From the NCBI GenBank assembly GCA_035604215.1, contig DATNIW010000104.1, positions 1 through 60,261 on the forward strand: a DNA stretch of 60,261 nucleotides, written 5' to 3'. A model generated the notes under the pieces. It worked only from the letters and a program-made list of their open reading frames with translations. It was not told the DNA's origin and ran no database searches. A program made the position numbers and the translations under genes. Shown piece after piece: positions 8,959-17,996 of this stretch. The stretch's first letter is position 1. Every line of letters begins with the position of its first letter. The DNA comes from UBA5070 sp035604215. Lineage in GTDB: Bacteria; Fibrobacterota; Fibrobacteria; UBA5070.

Positions 8959-11900
8959 TCACGTCCGGCGCGGCGGATAGCGGCGTTCGGGTTCCATCTT
9001 GGGCAGTTCCTGTCGCGAGCCGAAGGACACGTTCTTCTCTCCCAGCACCTCCCGCAGCTCCTTCATCAGGTCGGCGTCGGGCAAGGTCCTGGCCGAACGC
9101 GACTCCAGGACCCAGGCGCCCTGGGCGGTACGGACGTGGAAGAGGACGCGGCAGTGGCCGGGATGGGCGGAGAACGCCCCCTGGATGCGCCCCAGGACGG
9201 AATCCGGGATGGTCCTCGTGTCCACGTGCAGGTGCAGGGTGTCGGCGATCTTCGCGCGCGCCTTGGAGAGGGGGATCACCTTGACCCCTTCCAGGGCCTT
9301 GACCGAGGTCGATTCGTCGGAGGAATCGTCGGAGCGGTCCCGAGCCTCGCGGACGCGGGCCAGCAGCACGATCCGCGAGCCTTCCTGGGCCAGGTCCCGG
9401 ACCTTCTCGCCTTCGTCGGGATCGTCGGCGTTCCAGGCGTTGGGCCAGAAGGCGACCTCCACCACCCCCGAAAAGTCCTCCAGTTCCAGGAACGCGAATT
9501 CGCGACCGTCCTTGTTCAGCCGCGTCCGGCGCGAACGCACCAGGCCGCCCACGCGGACCACCCTGTCGACGGACATCTCGGCCACCTGGTTCAGCGGCGT
9601 ACAGAAACCGTCCAGGTCGTCGCGGAACGGATCCAGGGGGTGGCTGGACAGGTACATCCCCAGGACCTCGCGCTCCTTGTCCAGGACCTCGTCGAAGGGC
9701 CACGGATCCACGTCGGGAAGCTGGGGCGGAGCCGTCACCAGTCCCGCGTCGCCCATGTCGAAGAGGCTCACCTGGTCGCGGTCGCCGGAGCAGCTCGCCC
9801 AGGCCAGGGCCTCGGAGATGCCGTGGAACTGCTGGGCGCGCGTGCCGGGAAGCTCGTCGAACGCCCCCGCCATGGCCAGGGACTCCAGGCTGCGGCGGTT
9901 GATGTTCTGCGGACCCAGCCGTTTGCACAGGTCGAAGAGGTCCTTGTAGGGCCCGTTCGCCCGGCGGTCCGCGACGACGGCCTCGGCCACCGACTTCCCC
10001 ACGTTCTTCACGCCGGCGAGCCCGCAGACCACCCGTCCGTCCTGCACGTCGAACTTGGGCTCCGAACGCTGCACCGACGGCGGTTGCACGGGAATGCCCA
10101 GCCGCTTGCACTCGTGGACCAGCACCACCAGGCGGTCGGTGTTGTCCAGCTCGGAATTGCAGTTGGCGGCCAGGAATTCCGCGGCGTAGTTGGCTTTGAG
10201 CCAGGCGGTCTGGTAGGCGACCACGGCATAGGCGGCGGCGTGGCTCTTGTTGAAGGCGTAGGCGGCGAAGGGGATGAGCAGCTCCCAGAGCTTCACGGCG
10301 AGCTCCTGGGTGTAGCCGCGGGCCAGGGATCCCTGGATCCACTTCCCCTCCTCCTTCTTGAGCTTCTCCAGGTCCTTCTTGGCCATGATCCGCCGCAGCA
10401 GATCCGCTCCGCCCAGGCTGTAGCCCGCCAGGATCTGCGCGATGGCCATCACCTGCTCCTGGTAGACCATCACGCCGTAGGTGGTGCCGAGGGTGGCTTC
10501 CAGGTCCGGGTGGTAGCAGTCCACCGGCTCCCGTCCCTGCTTCCGGCGGATGTAGACCGGGATTTGTTCCATGGGCCCCGGGCGGTAGAGGGCGTTCATG
10601 GCGATCAGGTCTTCCAGGGTCTCGGGCTGGAGCTGGCGCAGGTAGTTCTGCATGCCGCCCGACTCGAACTGGAAGACGCCGATGGTGTCGCCGCGACCCA
10701 GCATCTCGTAGGTCCTGGGGTCGCCGTCCTCCAGCTTCTCCGGGTCGACCACGACTCCGTGGTTTCGCCGGATGGTGCGGCAGGCCTCCTGGATCACCGA
10801 CAGGTTCCGCAGCCCCAGGAAGTCCATCTTCAGGAGCCCGATGCTCTCCGCGTAGTCCTTGGCGAACTGCACCACCACCTGGTCGGGTTGGCCCTCGGGG
10901 CAGTAGAGCGGAGCGAAGTGGTCCACCTCGCGCGGAGCGATGATCACGGCGGCCGCGTGCATGCCGGCGTTGCGCACGTACCCCTCGATCTGCTTCGCGA
11001 TCTCCCAGGCCTGCTGGAACCGGGGGTCCGCTTCCACGGCGTCGCGCAGCGGGGGGCTCAGCTCGATGGCCTCGTCCAGGGTGGGCTCCTTGCCGGCCAC
11101 CGGAGGCGGGAAGAGCTTGGTGAGGCGGTTCACCTCGTTGTGGTCGATGCCCAGGGTGCGCGCGGTGTCCTTGAGGGCGGCCTTCGACTTCAGCCTGCCG
11201 TAAGTGATGATCTGGGCGACGCACTCCCGGCCGTACTTCTCCTTCACGTATTCGATGATCCGTTCCCGGTCCAGGTCCGAGAAGTCCGAATCGATGTCGG
11301 GCATCGAGATGCGCTCGGGATTCAGGAACCGCTCGAACAGCAACGAGTACTTGAGCGGGTCCACGTCGGTGATGCCGGTGCTGTAGGCCACCAGCGACCC
11401 CACCGCGGATCCTCGGCCCGGACCCACGGGAATTCCCATTTCGCGGGCCTTCCGCATGAAGTCGGCCACGATGAGCATGTAGCCCGCCACCTTCATGTCC
11501 TTCATCATCGCGAGCTCGTACTCGAGCCGGTCCAGGGCCTCCCGGGAGGGCTCCGCCCATCTGCGGCGCAGTCCCTCGCGGCTGATGTGGGCCAGGTATC
11601 CGTCGTCGTCGGAGAATCCCGGGGGCAGGGGAAAGCTCGGGTAGAAGTAGGCCCCGGTGGGGATCGCGGCCTTGCACCGTTCGGCGATCTCCAGCGTCGC
11701 GTCGCAGGAGGCGGGGTCGTCGCGGAAGATCTCCCGCATCTCCTGCGGGGTCTTGAAGTGGAATTCGCGGGCGGCGAGCTTGGGGTGGTCGGCGTCGGCG
11801 AGGCGCGTGCCGGTGCGGATGCAGCCCAGCACCTCGAGGGCCTCGTGCTGCTCGCGCTCCAGGCACAGGACGGAATTCGTCGCCACGGTGCGAAGCCCCA

Positions 11901-12534
11901 GGACCGCAGCCATCTCGGACAATTTCCGCCGGACCTCGGCTTCCTCGGGGAGTCCGTGGTCCTGGAGTTCCAGGAAGAACCGGTCCGCTCCCACCAGGTC
12001 GCGGTACCAGGCGCCCACCTCCTGGGCCCTGCGGTCCTTGCCCTCCCGCAGGAGATGGTCGATCTCGCCCTCCGGGCCTCCCGAAAGCAGGACGAGTCCC
12101 CCGTTGTGGGCCGCGAGCAGTTCGCGGTCGATGCGGGGCCGACCGTGGTAGCCTTCGATGTGCGCGCGGGAGACCAGTTTGGACAGATTCCGGTAACCCG
12201 GTTCCGTGTTCTCCACCAGCGCCACCAGCACGAACGGCTTCCGCCCCGGATCGGCGCTGGCGCGATCGCCCTGGGCCATCCAGAGCTCGGCTCCGTGGAC
12301 GGGCTGGATGCGGGCCTCGGCGCAGGCCGTCTGGAACTCGATGGCCCCGAACATGTGCCCGCAGTCGGTGAGGGCCACCGCGGGCATGCCGAACTCCGCC
12401 GCCTTCGCGGAAAGGGATCGGGCCGGGCCGATCCTGGCTTTCGTCTCCTTGTCCACCTTGCGGTTGTCCACCAGGCGGCAGGCTCCCTCGAGCATGGAGT
12501 ACTCGGAGCGTACGTGGAGGTGGACGAAGGACAT
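8959..12534 (-). CDS. dnaE: DNA polymerase III subunit alpha
   Basis: A 1,191-residue replicative polymerase catalytic subunit. The N-terminal PHP domain starts FVHLHVRSEYSMLEGACR and continues with LTDCGHMFGAIEF. The palm carries the metal-binding aspartates in MPDIDSDFSD (near residue 410). Then come the thumb/fingers with FNKSHAAAYA, a helix-hairpin-helix region, and an OB fold near residue 960 (RVGGLVRSRRTR). Length and order are normal for DnaE1. The start lacks a Shine-Dalgarno sequence; TAGGTTTC lies 10 nt upstream, suggesting a leaderless or very short leader mRNA. Confidence 0.97.
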   Translation of the reverse strand: MSFVHLHVRSEYSMLEGACRLVDNRKVDKETKARIGPARSLSAKAAEFGMPAVALTDCGHMFGAIEFQTACAEARIQPVHGAELWMAQGDRASADPGRKPFVLVALVENTEPGYRNLSKLVSRAHIEGYHGRPRIDRELLAAHNGGLVLLSGGPEGEIDHLLREGKDRRAQEVGAWYRDLVGADRFFLELQDHGLPEEAEVRRKLSEMAAVLGLRTVATNSVLCLEREQHEALEVLGCIRTGTRLADADHPKLAAREFHFKTPQEMREIFRDDPASCDATLEIAERCKAAIPTGAYFYPSFPLPPGFSDDDGYLAHISREGLRRRWAEPSREALDRLEYELAMMKDMKVAGYMLIVADFMRKAREMGIPVGPGRGSAVGSLVAYSTGITDVDPLKYSLLFERFLNPERISMPDIDSDFSDLDRERIIEYVKEKYGRECVAQIITYGRLKSKAALKDTARTLGIDHNEVNRLTKLFPPPVAGKEPTLDEAIELSPPLRDAVEADPRFQQAWEIAKQIEGYVRNAGMHAAAVIIAPREVDHFAPLYCPEGQPDQVVVQFAKDYAESIGLLKMDFLGLRNLSVIQEACRTIRRNHGVVVDPEKLEDGDPRTYEMLGRGDTIGVFQFESGGMQNYLRQLQPETLEDLIAMNALYRPGPMEQIPVYIRRKQGREPVDCYHPDLEATLGTTYGVMVYQEQVMAIAQILAGYSLGGADLLRRIMAKKDLEKLKKEEGKWIQGSLARGYTQELAVKLWELLIPFAAYAFNKSHAAAYAVVAYQTAWLKANYAAEFLAANCNSELDNTDRLVVLVHECKRLGIPVQPPSVQRSEPKFDVQDGRVVCGLAGVKNVGKSVAEAVVADRRANGPYKDLFDLCKRLGPQNINRRSLESLAMAGAFDELPGTRAQQFHGISEALAWASCSGDRDQVSLFDMGDAGLVTAPPQLPDVDPWPFDEVLDKEREVLGMYLSSHPLDPFRDDLDGFCTPLNQVAEMSVDRVVRVGGLVRSRRTRLNKDGREFAFLELEDFSGVVEVAFWPNAWNADDPDEGEKVRDLAQEGSRIVLLARVREARDRSDDSSDESTSVKALEGVKVIPLSKARAKIADTLHLHVDTRTIPDSVLGRIQGAFSAHPGHCRVLFHVRTAQGAWVLESRSARTLPDADLMKELREVLGEKNVSFGSRQELPKMEPERRYPPRRT

Positions 12535-12544
12535 GGGAGGGTTG

Positions 12545-12552
12545 GAAACCTA
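12545..12552 (-). promoter_or_regulatory. Candidate -10/-7 box of dnaE
   Basis: On the minus strand this reads TAGGTTTC, ending 10 nt before the dnaE ATG. It matches the TAnnTTT(C/G) pattern at several other first-in-operon genes here. No clear -33/-35 partner is visible. Inference from position and recurrence. Confidence 0.45.
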
Positions 12553-12652
12553 GATCCCGGACCCCCTGCCGGGCCAGACTTGAAAGGGCTGCCCCGAGGG
12601 TCTAATCGACCCACTCGTTCGCATCGCCCATCCCTCTTTCGCCAACCTCACC

Positions 12653-12760
12653 CCTCCCTCGCCTGAGGCGAGGGTCTCCCCTCTCCAACAAGTGGAGAGG
12701 GGAGAAACGCAACGAGCCCCATCTCCACTTGTTGGAGAGGGGGAATGGGGGTGAGGTGGG
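12653..12760. repeat. REP-like palindrome cluster (three hairpins)
   Basis: The cluster lies in the 269-bp gap between dnaE and the NYN gene. Hairpin 1 (12656-12674) is CCCTCGCC-TGA-GGCGAGGG. Hairpin 2 (12675-12705) has a perfect 13-bp stem TCTCCCCTCTCCA / TGGAGAGGGGAGA with loop ACAAG. Hairpin 3 (12722-12738) is the same CTCCAACAAGTGGAG core in inverted orientation, followed by GGGGGAATGGGGGTGAGGTG. The stretch 12722-12760 recurs as its reverse complement near 15977-16018. The layout resembles REP/BIME elements, which are usually extragenic and found in many copies. The hairpins could also act as terminators. No gene was seen in this gap. Confidence 0.75.
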
Positions 12761-12803
12761 TCCGGCGAATGGCGAGGAGCGAAAGTCCGTTCCTCGAGCT
12801 TGG

Positions 12804-13544
12804 CTATTCCGCGGAGGCGTGGGCGGAGATCTGGGAAATGGAACTTTCCTCGGCGTTGCCGGGTTCCGGTGGCACCGACATCGGTTCGTCGCTCTCGTTG
12901 CCGTCTTCCAGGCCGATCCTGCGGCGGGGTCGGAAGTCGCGGGGGTCCAGGCAAGCGTCGTACATCTCCCGATCCACCTGGATCCAGTCGGTGCGGTCGA
13001 TCCCCCGGAAGGTCCGGCTCGCGGTGGAATAGGGGTAGGCCGAGGCGATCTTGATCCATCTTTCCTGCTCGCGAGCCACCGCACGGATCTCGTCGGCCAC
13101 TTCGGCGAAGTCCTGGTCCTGCGAGAAGACCATGGCCACGTCGAAGGACTTGGCGTGGGCCCTCTGGACGATGTCCAGGGCGATGCGCATGTCCACGCCC
13201 TTCTCGATGCTCACCGGCATCATCAAGGTGTGCCCGTCGGGTTGCCGGACGGGGCGCTTGCGGGTGCGCCAGGTGCGCCACCACGTCATTGCCCCCTGGT
13301 GCTCCAGCGCGCGCAGCTTGTTCATCCAGAAGCGGTGCCAGTATTCGTTTTCCTCGATCGAAGGCACGGAGGTGTACACGCGCACCTGCTGCAGCGCCCA
13401 ACCCATCTGGGCCGAAACCTTCTGGGCGAGGAGGACGGGATCGTAGTCCGGGTAGTAGGATCCGAACGCCTGGCGGGCGGCGTGGAACAGACTCTGGGCG
13501 TCTACGAAGGCGATGCAGGTCTTTGTCTCGGGTTCTTGATACAT
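12804..13544 (-). CDS. NYN-domain (LabA/DUF88-like) protein, putative RNase
   Basis: A 246-residue protein with a PIN-like NYN domain over residues about 8-195. Acidic metal-binding positions appear in CIAFVDAQSLF, KGVDMRIALDI and SQDQDFAEVAD, so the nuclease-type centre looks intact. The C-terminal 45 residues are acidic and low complexity. NYN proteins are presumed endoribonucleases acting on structured RNA; the target is unknown. It lies 85 bp downstream of the secretin on the same strand, and its own promoter may include TGTAAGTTGA near 13590. Nothing ties it functionally to its neighbours. Confidence 0.8.
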   Translation of the reverse strand: MYQEPETKTCIAFVDAQSLFHAARQAFGSYYPDYDPVLLAQKVSAQMGWALQQVRVYTSVPSIEENEYWHRFWMNKLRALEHQGAMTWWRTWRTRKRPVRQPDGHTLMMPVSIEKGVDMRIALDIVQRAHAKSFDVAMVFSQDQDFAEVADEIRAVAREQERWIKIASAYPYSTASRTFRGIDRTDWIQVDREMYDACLDPRDFRPRRRIGLEDGNESDEPMSVPPEPGNAEESSISQISAHASAE

Positions 13545-13629
13545 GGAGTAGAACCTGTTTCGGGCTGGAAGGGCGCTAGCTGGTCAACTTACAGCCGGAT
13601 GGCGCTTTGCGCAATCCGTTGCGCCCCCC

Positions 13630-15912
13630 TCAGCGCGCGGGCCGGGCCGGAATGGTGTTGGGAGGTGTCGCCAAGTCCGGTGGTCGAACCGTCCAAGCGG
13701 GGGCCGTCGTCGGGGCAGACGCGACGGAATCCCTCGGAAGCTGGGCCGGAAGCTGGATCGGATACTGGACCGGCACCCGTGCATCCGGGGGCTGGATCGG
13801 GGAGGTCCGGATGGATTGAGTCGTGTCGGAAACCATTTGACTCGTGCGGGTTTCCGGACGCATCAGGATCACTCTCGATCTGGACTCGATCCGAGAATTG
13901 GAGGAGTCGATTTCGTCGGTTTTCGTTCTGGCGGGCTGTGGGACGCCTTCCGGCACCGGCGCCAGCGGGTCGTCCTTGTGGAAGGGCAGATCCACCGTCG
14001 GGCCGTCGATCCGGTTCTCCATGATCTGCATGGCCTTGCGCACGTCCGTTCCGGTGTCGGCATCGCCCATCACGTGGGGCGTGATGTAGATGGCAAGTTC
14101 CGTCGTCTGCTTGTTGCGGGTGCGGTAGGAGAAGAGCTTCCCGATCAGGGGAATGGCCGAGAGTATGGGGAGTCCCTGGTCGGAGACCAGGTCCACCGTC
14201 TGGATGAGGCCGCCCAGCACCAGGGTCTGGCCGTCGCGGAGCCGGACGTTGGTGGAAAGGCTCCGGGTGGACGTCGAGGGCGGCTTGTTCGGGTCGCCGC
14301 TGGCGGTGGAGGAAGGCGTGCGCACCTCGGGCTTGATCTCGGCCGTGATGTATCCGGATTTTGTCAGGTACGGCGTGATGGTCAGCGTGATTCCCGAATT
14401 GAAGGCCCGGTAATCCGTCGAAACCACTCCGAGGGAGCTGGTCGAGCTCACCTGGAAGTAGTCGGAGTTCCCGATGTTGATGGTGGCCGGCTGCCCGTTG
14501 AGGGTCGTGAGCCGTGGCCGCGCCAGCACGCGCGCGAGGTCGGCGCTTTCCAGCGCGTTCAGCTGCAGCCCGAAGTCCTGGGGAAGAACTGTCACCGTGG
14601 CCAGGTCGAACGGTCCCAGCCTGGCCAGGCGCGAAGCCGATCCCGGAACCACCGTGTTGGCCACGATCGCCGGGCCGCCGATGGCCGTTCCCGGCGTGGA
14701 AGCGCCCGAATAGGTGCGGATGCCGTACTCGCTGTTCTTGTTGCGGGTGTACTCCACGATGATGGCCTCCACCACCACCTGCGGAACTTCCTGGTCCAGC
14801 GTCCGGAGGAAGGCCTTCACCTTGTCGTTGGCTTCGCTGGTCCCGGTGAGCACCAGGGCGTTGAGTTCGGGCACCGCCTGCACCGTGGACTGGTTCTTGG
14901 GCAGCAGAGGCAGGACCTTGTCGGCCCGGAGATGCCGCAGGTAGTAGATCTCGGTGTTGGCCAGCGCCTCACCCGACGCGGAGGCCGGATTGCGGTCCCC
15001 GATCACCAGGACGGAATCCTGGATGGCGAAGGTGAACGGCGTTCCCTGCAGGACCAGTTCCAGCGCCTGGCGCAGCGGAACGTCCTTCAGGTTCGCGTCC
15101 ACCGTCCCGCCCAACTGCCCCCAGGTGATGGTGTTGTAGCCTCCCTGGTCGGAAAGCTGCTGGATCACGTCGGCCAGCGACGCCTGCCGGAGATTGGCCG
15201 TCACCAGGCCCTTGCGCACCGAGAGGTCCACGCGTCCGGACCGCGGTTGGAACCCCATCGGTCCCTGCGGCTGCTGGTTGTCGGTGGAAGACACGATCCA
15301 CGCCTCCCCTTCCGTGCGCAGATCGAAGCCCGAGGCAAGGAGGATCGCCTTGAGGCCGTCGATGGGATCCACGTCGCGCAGGGTTCCGGAGACCTGCCCC
15401 TTGGCGTTGTGGTCCACCAGGATGTTCAGGCCGGTGCGGCGACCGTATTCGTCCGCGAACTGGTGGATGTCCTGGTTCTTCACCGTCATCGTGATGGCGT
15501 TGCGGCCCATTTCGATCGTGCCCTGGATCCGCTGCTGGGGTGGACGGACCTGGTAGGCTTCTCCATCCCAGGCCAATTCGTAGCCGAGCGGTTCCACGAT
15601 GTTCCGAAGCGCGTCCAGAACCGGCATCCGGTTCAGGGACACCGTGACCTTTCCCTTCACCTCGGGGTAGGGGAAGATGTTGAGGTCGTAGGCCTTGGCG
15701 ATGGCGCGGAGGACGTCGCGGATGTCCTGGTCGACGAACTCCGTGGGCTCCATCTCCTGGCCGCCGTGCACCGAAGTGTCGGCCTCGCCGACATGCATCG
15801 CGTTGGAAGGCCGTCCGCCGCCGTACGGGGCCGCCGTCGGTGCAAGGCCCGCTCCATTCGAAATTCCCGCGAGGAAGCCGATCGGGGCGAGGAAGAAAAA
15901 CGCGCGACGCAT
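13630..15912 (-). CDS. Secretin (GspD/PilQ family outer-membrane channel)
   Basis: A 760-residue outer-membrane secretin with a signal peptide (MRRAFFFLAPIGFLAGISNG). Several N-domains follow: an STN-like domain around residues 60-125 (EFVDQDIRDVLRAIAK) and repeats near 150-210 and 235-305. The secretin domain (about 380-620) contains ALESADLARVLARPRLTTLN and the signature VRLRDGQTLVLGGLIQ. The final 150 residues are an unusual Pro/Ser/Thr-rich tail, longer than a normal S-domain. It would serve a type IV pilus or type II secretion system, but no pilM-P, gspE or pseudopilin gene is adjacent. The start lacks a Shine-Dalgarno sequence; TACATTGC lies 7 nt upstream. Confidence 0.9.
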   Translation of the reverse strand: MRRAFFFLAPIGFLAGISNGAGLAPTAAPYGGGRPSNAMHVGEADTSVHGGQEMEPTEFVDQDIRDVLRAIAKAYDLNIFPYPEVKGKVTVSLNRMPVLDALRNIVEPLGYELAWDGEAYQVRPPQQRIQGTIEMGRNAITMTVKNQDIHQFADEYGRRTGLNILVDHNAKGQVSGTLRDVDPIDGLKAILLASGFDLRTEGEAWIVSSTDNQQPQGPMGFQPRSGRVDLSVRKGLVTANLRQASLADVIQQLSDQGGYNTITWGQLGGTVDANLKDVPLRQALELVLQGTPFTFAIQDSVLVIGDRNPASASGEALANTEIYYLRHLRADKVLPLLPKNQSTVQAVPELNALVLTGTSEANDKVKAFLRTLDQEVPQVVVEAIIVEYTRNKNSEYGIRTYSGASTPGTAIGGPAIVANTVVPGSASRLARLGPFDLATVTVLPQDFGLQLNALESADLARVLARPRLTTLNGQPATINIGNSDYFQVSSTSSLGVVSTDYRAFNSGITLTITPYLTKSGYITAEIKPEVRTPSSTASGDPNKPPSTSTRSLSTNVRLRDGQTLVLGGLIQTVDLVSDQGLPILSAIPLIGKLFSYRTRNKQTTELAIYITPHVMGDADTGTDVRKAMQIMENRIDGPTVDLPFHKDDPLAPVPEGVPQPARTKTDEIDSSNSRIESRSRVILMRPETRTSQMVSDTTQSIRTSPIQPPDARVPVQYPIQLPAQLPRDSVASAPTTAPAWTVRPPDLATPPNTIPARPAR

Positions 15913-15976
15913 GGTCGCAGCAATGTAGTAGGGCGAAATGGAGATGGCCCGAATGGGGGAATCGCCTCATCATCCC

Positions 15977-16018
15977 CACCTCACCCCCATTCCCCCTCTC
16001 CAACAAGTGGAGAGGGGG
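15977..16018. repeat. REP-like palindrome, second locus
   Basis: This stretch, in the secretin/rpsA divergent gap, repeats about 38 bp of the cluster near 12.7 kb in the opposite orientation: ACCTCACCCCCATTCCCCC, then the palindromic core CTCTCCAACAAGTGGAGAG. It can form a hairpin with loop ACAAG. Same family as the 12,653-12,760 cluster; the two loci lie on either side of the NYN and secretin genes. Confidence 0.75.
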
Positions 16019-16042
16019 CTCGCTTCGGTTCTGCCGGCTCCA

Positions 16043-16073
16043 TTGCAATCCACCATCGCAGGTTCTACATTTG
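16043..16073 (+). promoter_or_regulatory. Predicted rpsA promoter
   Basis: TTGCAA (16043-16048), a 17-bp spacer and TACATT (16066-16071, extended to TACATTTG) form a sigma70-like pair. TACATTTG also fits the FCB-group TAnnTTTG box exactly. It lies about 105 nt before rpsA, leaving a leader that could host autogenous S1 control. Confidence 0.55.
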
Positions 16074-16178
16074 CTCCCCTTCGCACCCTCACCGCCCAAT
16101 TCCGGGCAACCGAGGATCCATCGGGCTTCGCTTTTCGGGCGGGGACCGAATGTGCGGGACACAACGAAGGAACACGCA

Positions 16179-17903
16179 ATGGCCCAGTTGCTCTACGGGA
16201 CCGAAGAAGATCTGCTCGAGATCGAAGGCAAGATCTCGCACCTGACCGAGGAGGAGAACGAAGCCCTCCTGACCGCCTACTCCGCCACCCTGGAAGGCGT
16301 CGAGGAAGGCAAGATCGTCGCGGGGACCATCCTCCTGTTCGACGACACCAACGTGATCGTGGACATCTCCTTCAAGTCCGAAGGCGTCATCCCCCGCCAC
16401 GAATTCAAGAATCCCGAAGAGCTGGTCGTGGGCGCCCATGTGGACGTCTACATCGAGCAGATCGAGGGCGACGACGGCGCCATCGTGCTGTCCAAGCAGC
16501 GCGCCGACTTCATGAAGGTCTGGGAACGCATCCGCGACGCCTTCGAGACCGGCGAAGTGGTGGACGGAACCCTGTTGCGCCGCATCAAGGGCGGCATCGT
16601 CGTGGACCTGTTCGGCATCGAAGCCTTCCTTCCCGGATCGCAGATCGACCTTCGGCAGATCCCCGACATGGACGCCCTCATCGGCCAGGCCATGGGCTTC
16701 CGCGTCATCAAGGTGCACAAGAGCCGCCGCAACATCGTGGTGTCCCGCCGCATCGTGCTGGAAGAGGAGCGCTCCCGCCTGCGCGACCAGATCATCGACA
16801 CCCTGGAGCGCGGACAGGTCCGCGAGGGCGTGGTCAAGAACATCACCGACTTCGGCGCGTTCATCGACCTGGGCGGCGTGGACGGCCTGCTGCACATCAC
16901 CGACATGACCTGGGGACGCATCGCGCATCCCTCGGAACTGGTCCACATCGGGCAGAAGCTCACGGTCAAGGTCCTGGACTTCAACGACCGCAAGGAGCGC
17001 ATCTCCCTGGGCCTCAAGCAGTTGCAGGAACACCCCTGGAAGACCGTCGCCACCAAGTATCCGGAAGGGACCAAGGTCAAGGGCCGCGTGGTCTCCATCA
17101 CCGACTACGGCGCCTTCATGGAGCTGGAGCAGGGCGTGGAAGGTCTCATCCACATCTCCGAGATGAGCTGGACCCAGCACGTCAAGCATCCCTCGCAGGT
17201 CGTGAAGGTGGGAGACACCGTGGACGCCGTGGTCCTGCGCATCGACACCGAGAACGAGAAGATCAGCCTGGGCATCAAGCAGATCGAGCCGGATCCGTGG
17301 AGCACCATCGAAGCCGACCTCCCCCTCAACACCGTGATCACCGGCTCGGTGCGCAACCTGGCTCCGTTCGGGGCCTTCGTGGAGATCAAGGAAGGCATCG
17401 ACGGCCTCATCCACGTTTCGGACATGAGCTGGACCAAGAAGGTCAACCACCCGTCCGAGGTCCTGGCCAAGGGCGACACCGTCACCTGCATGGTGCTGTC
17501 GGTGGATAAGGAGAAGCGCCGCATCAGCCTTTCGCTGAAGGCCATGGGCGAGGATCCCTGGAAGGTGGTCCCCAACAAGTATCCCCTGGGGCAGCAGTTG
17601 GAAGCGCCCATCGTGCGGCTCCTGGACCGCGGCGTGGTGCTGGAGCTGGAAGAGGGCATCGAAGGATTCGTGCCCTTGTCCAAGCTCACCGAGGAGCCCA
17701 TCCGGGTGCCCTCCGAAGCCTTCCGCGTGGGCCAGACCCTCAAGGTCACCGTGGTCGAGCACGACGTGGACAGCCGCAAGCTGACCCTGTCGGCCATCGA
17801 CACCGCCGGCGACTGGCGCGCCTACGTCTCGGGCAGCCGTCCGGACGAAAACCGCACCACGCTGGGCGACATCTTCCGCGCGGCGCAGGACTCGCAGCAG
17901 TAA
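16179..17903 (+). CDS. rpsA: 30S ribosomal protein S1
   Basis: A 574-residue protein with six S1 RNA-binding repeats, the full bacterial arrangement. Repeats 3-6 are the most regular, each with a 'TDFGAFIDLGGVDGLLHITDM'-type core (for example SITDYGAFMELEQGVEGLIH). S1 helps the 30S subunit bind mRNA, especially those with weak or absent Shine-Dalgarno sequences, which is relevant here because many genes in the window lack one. AAGGA at 16167-16171 precedes the ATG. A leader of about 105 nt and a strong downstream terminator make it monocistronic. Confidence 0.97.
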   Translation: MAQLLYGTEEDLLEIEGKISHLTEEENEALLTAYSATLEGVEEGKIVAGTILLFDDTNVIVDISFKSEGVIPRHEFKNPEELVVGAHVDVYIEQIEGDDGAIVLSKQRADFMKVWERIRDAFETGEVVDGTLLRRIKGGIVVDLFGIEAFLPGSQIDLRQIPDMDALIGQAMGFRVIKVHKSRRNIVVSRRIVLEEERSRLRDQIIDTLERGQVREGVVKNITDFGAFIDLGGVDGLLHITDMTWGRIAHPSELVHIGQKLTVKVLDFNDRKERISLGLKQLQEHPWKTVATKYPEGTKVKGRVVSITDYGAFMELEQGVEGLIHISEMSWTQHVKHPSQVVKVGDTVDAVVLRIDTENEKISLGIKQIEPDPWSTIEADLPLNTVITGSVRNLAPFGAFVEIKEGIDGLIHVSDMSWTKKVNHPSEVLAKGDTVTCMVLSVDKEKRRISLSLKAMGEDPWKVVPNKYPLGQQLEAPIVRLLDRGVVLELEEGIEGFVPLSKLTEEPIRVPSEAFRVGQTLKVTVVEHDVDSRKLTLSAIDTAGDWRAYVSGSRPDENRTTLGDIFRAAQDSQQ

Positions 17904-17930
17904 TTCCTTCCCCGCTGGAACAGGATCGGA

Positions 17931-17971
17931 AGCCCTCCTTGGCCATCGCGCCGGGGAGGGCTTTTCGTTTT
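17931..17971 (+). terminator. Rho-independent terminator of rpsA
   Basis: AGCCCTCC (17931-17938) pairs with GGAGGGCT (17955-17962), followed by TTTCGTTTT. It begins 28 bp after the rpsA stop. The T-rich arm lies just upstream of the LysR promoter box. Confidence 0.85.
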
Positions 17972-17982
17972 CTGCGACCGGT

Positions 17983-17990
17983 TAACTTTC
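17983..17990 (+). promoter_or_regulatory. Candidate -10/-7 box of the LysR gene
   Basis: TAACTTTC ends 6 nt before the ATG at 17997. There is no Shine-Dalgarno sequence, so a leaderless transcript is suggested. The same geometry (TAGGTTTC, 6 nt, ATG) occurs at the PfkB gene. Confidence 0.45.
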
Positions 17991-17996
17991 CCGTCC

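Noticed and set aside
8680..12666. 1,328-codon open frame antisense to dnaE
   Set aside because: It mirrors the dnaE codons on the other strand, is His/Gly/Val-rich as expected for a shadow frame in GC-rich DNA, and shows no domain.
12653..12760. CRISPR-like array
   Set aside because: The repeated units are palindromes with inverted orientation and no regular spacers, so they fit REP-type elements instead.
13816..16245. 809-codon frame opposite the secretin
   Set aside because: Antisense shadow running through the repeat; the secretin motifs on the other strand are decisive.
16179..17903. Internal repeats in rpsA as DNA repeats
   Set aside because: They are the six S1 protein domains; similarity is at the protein level.
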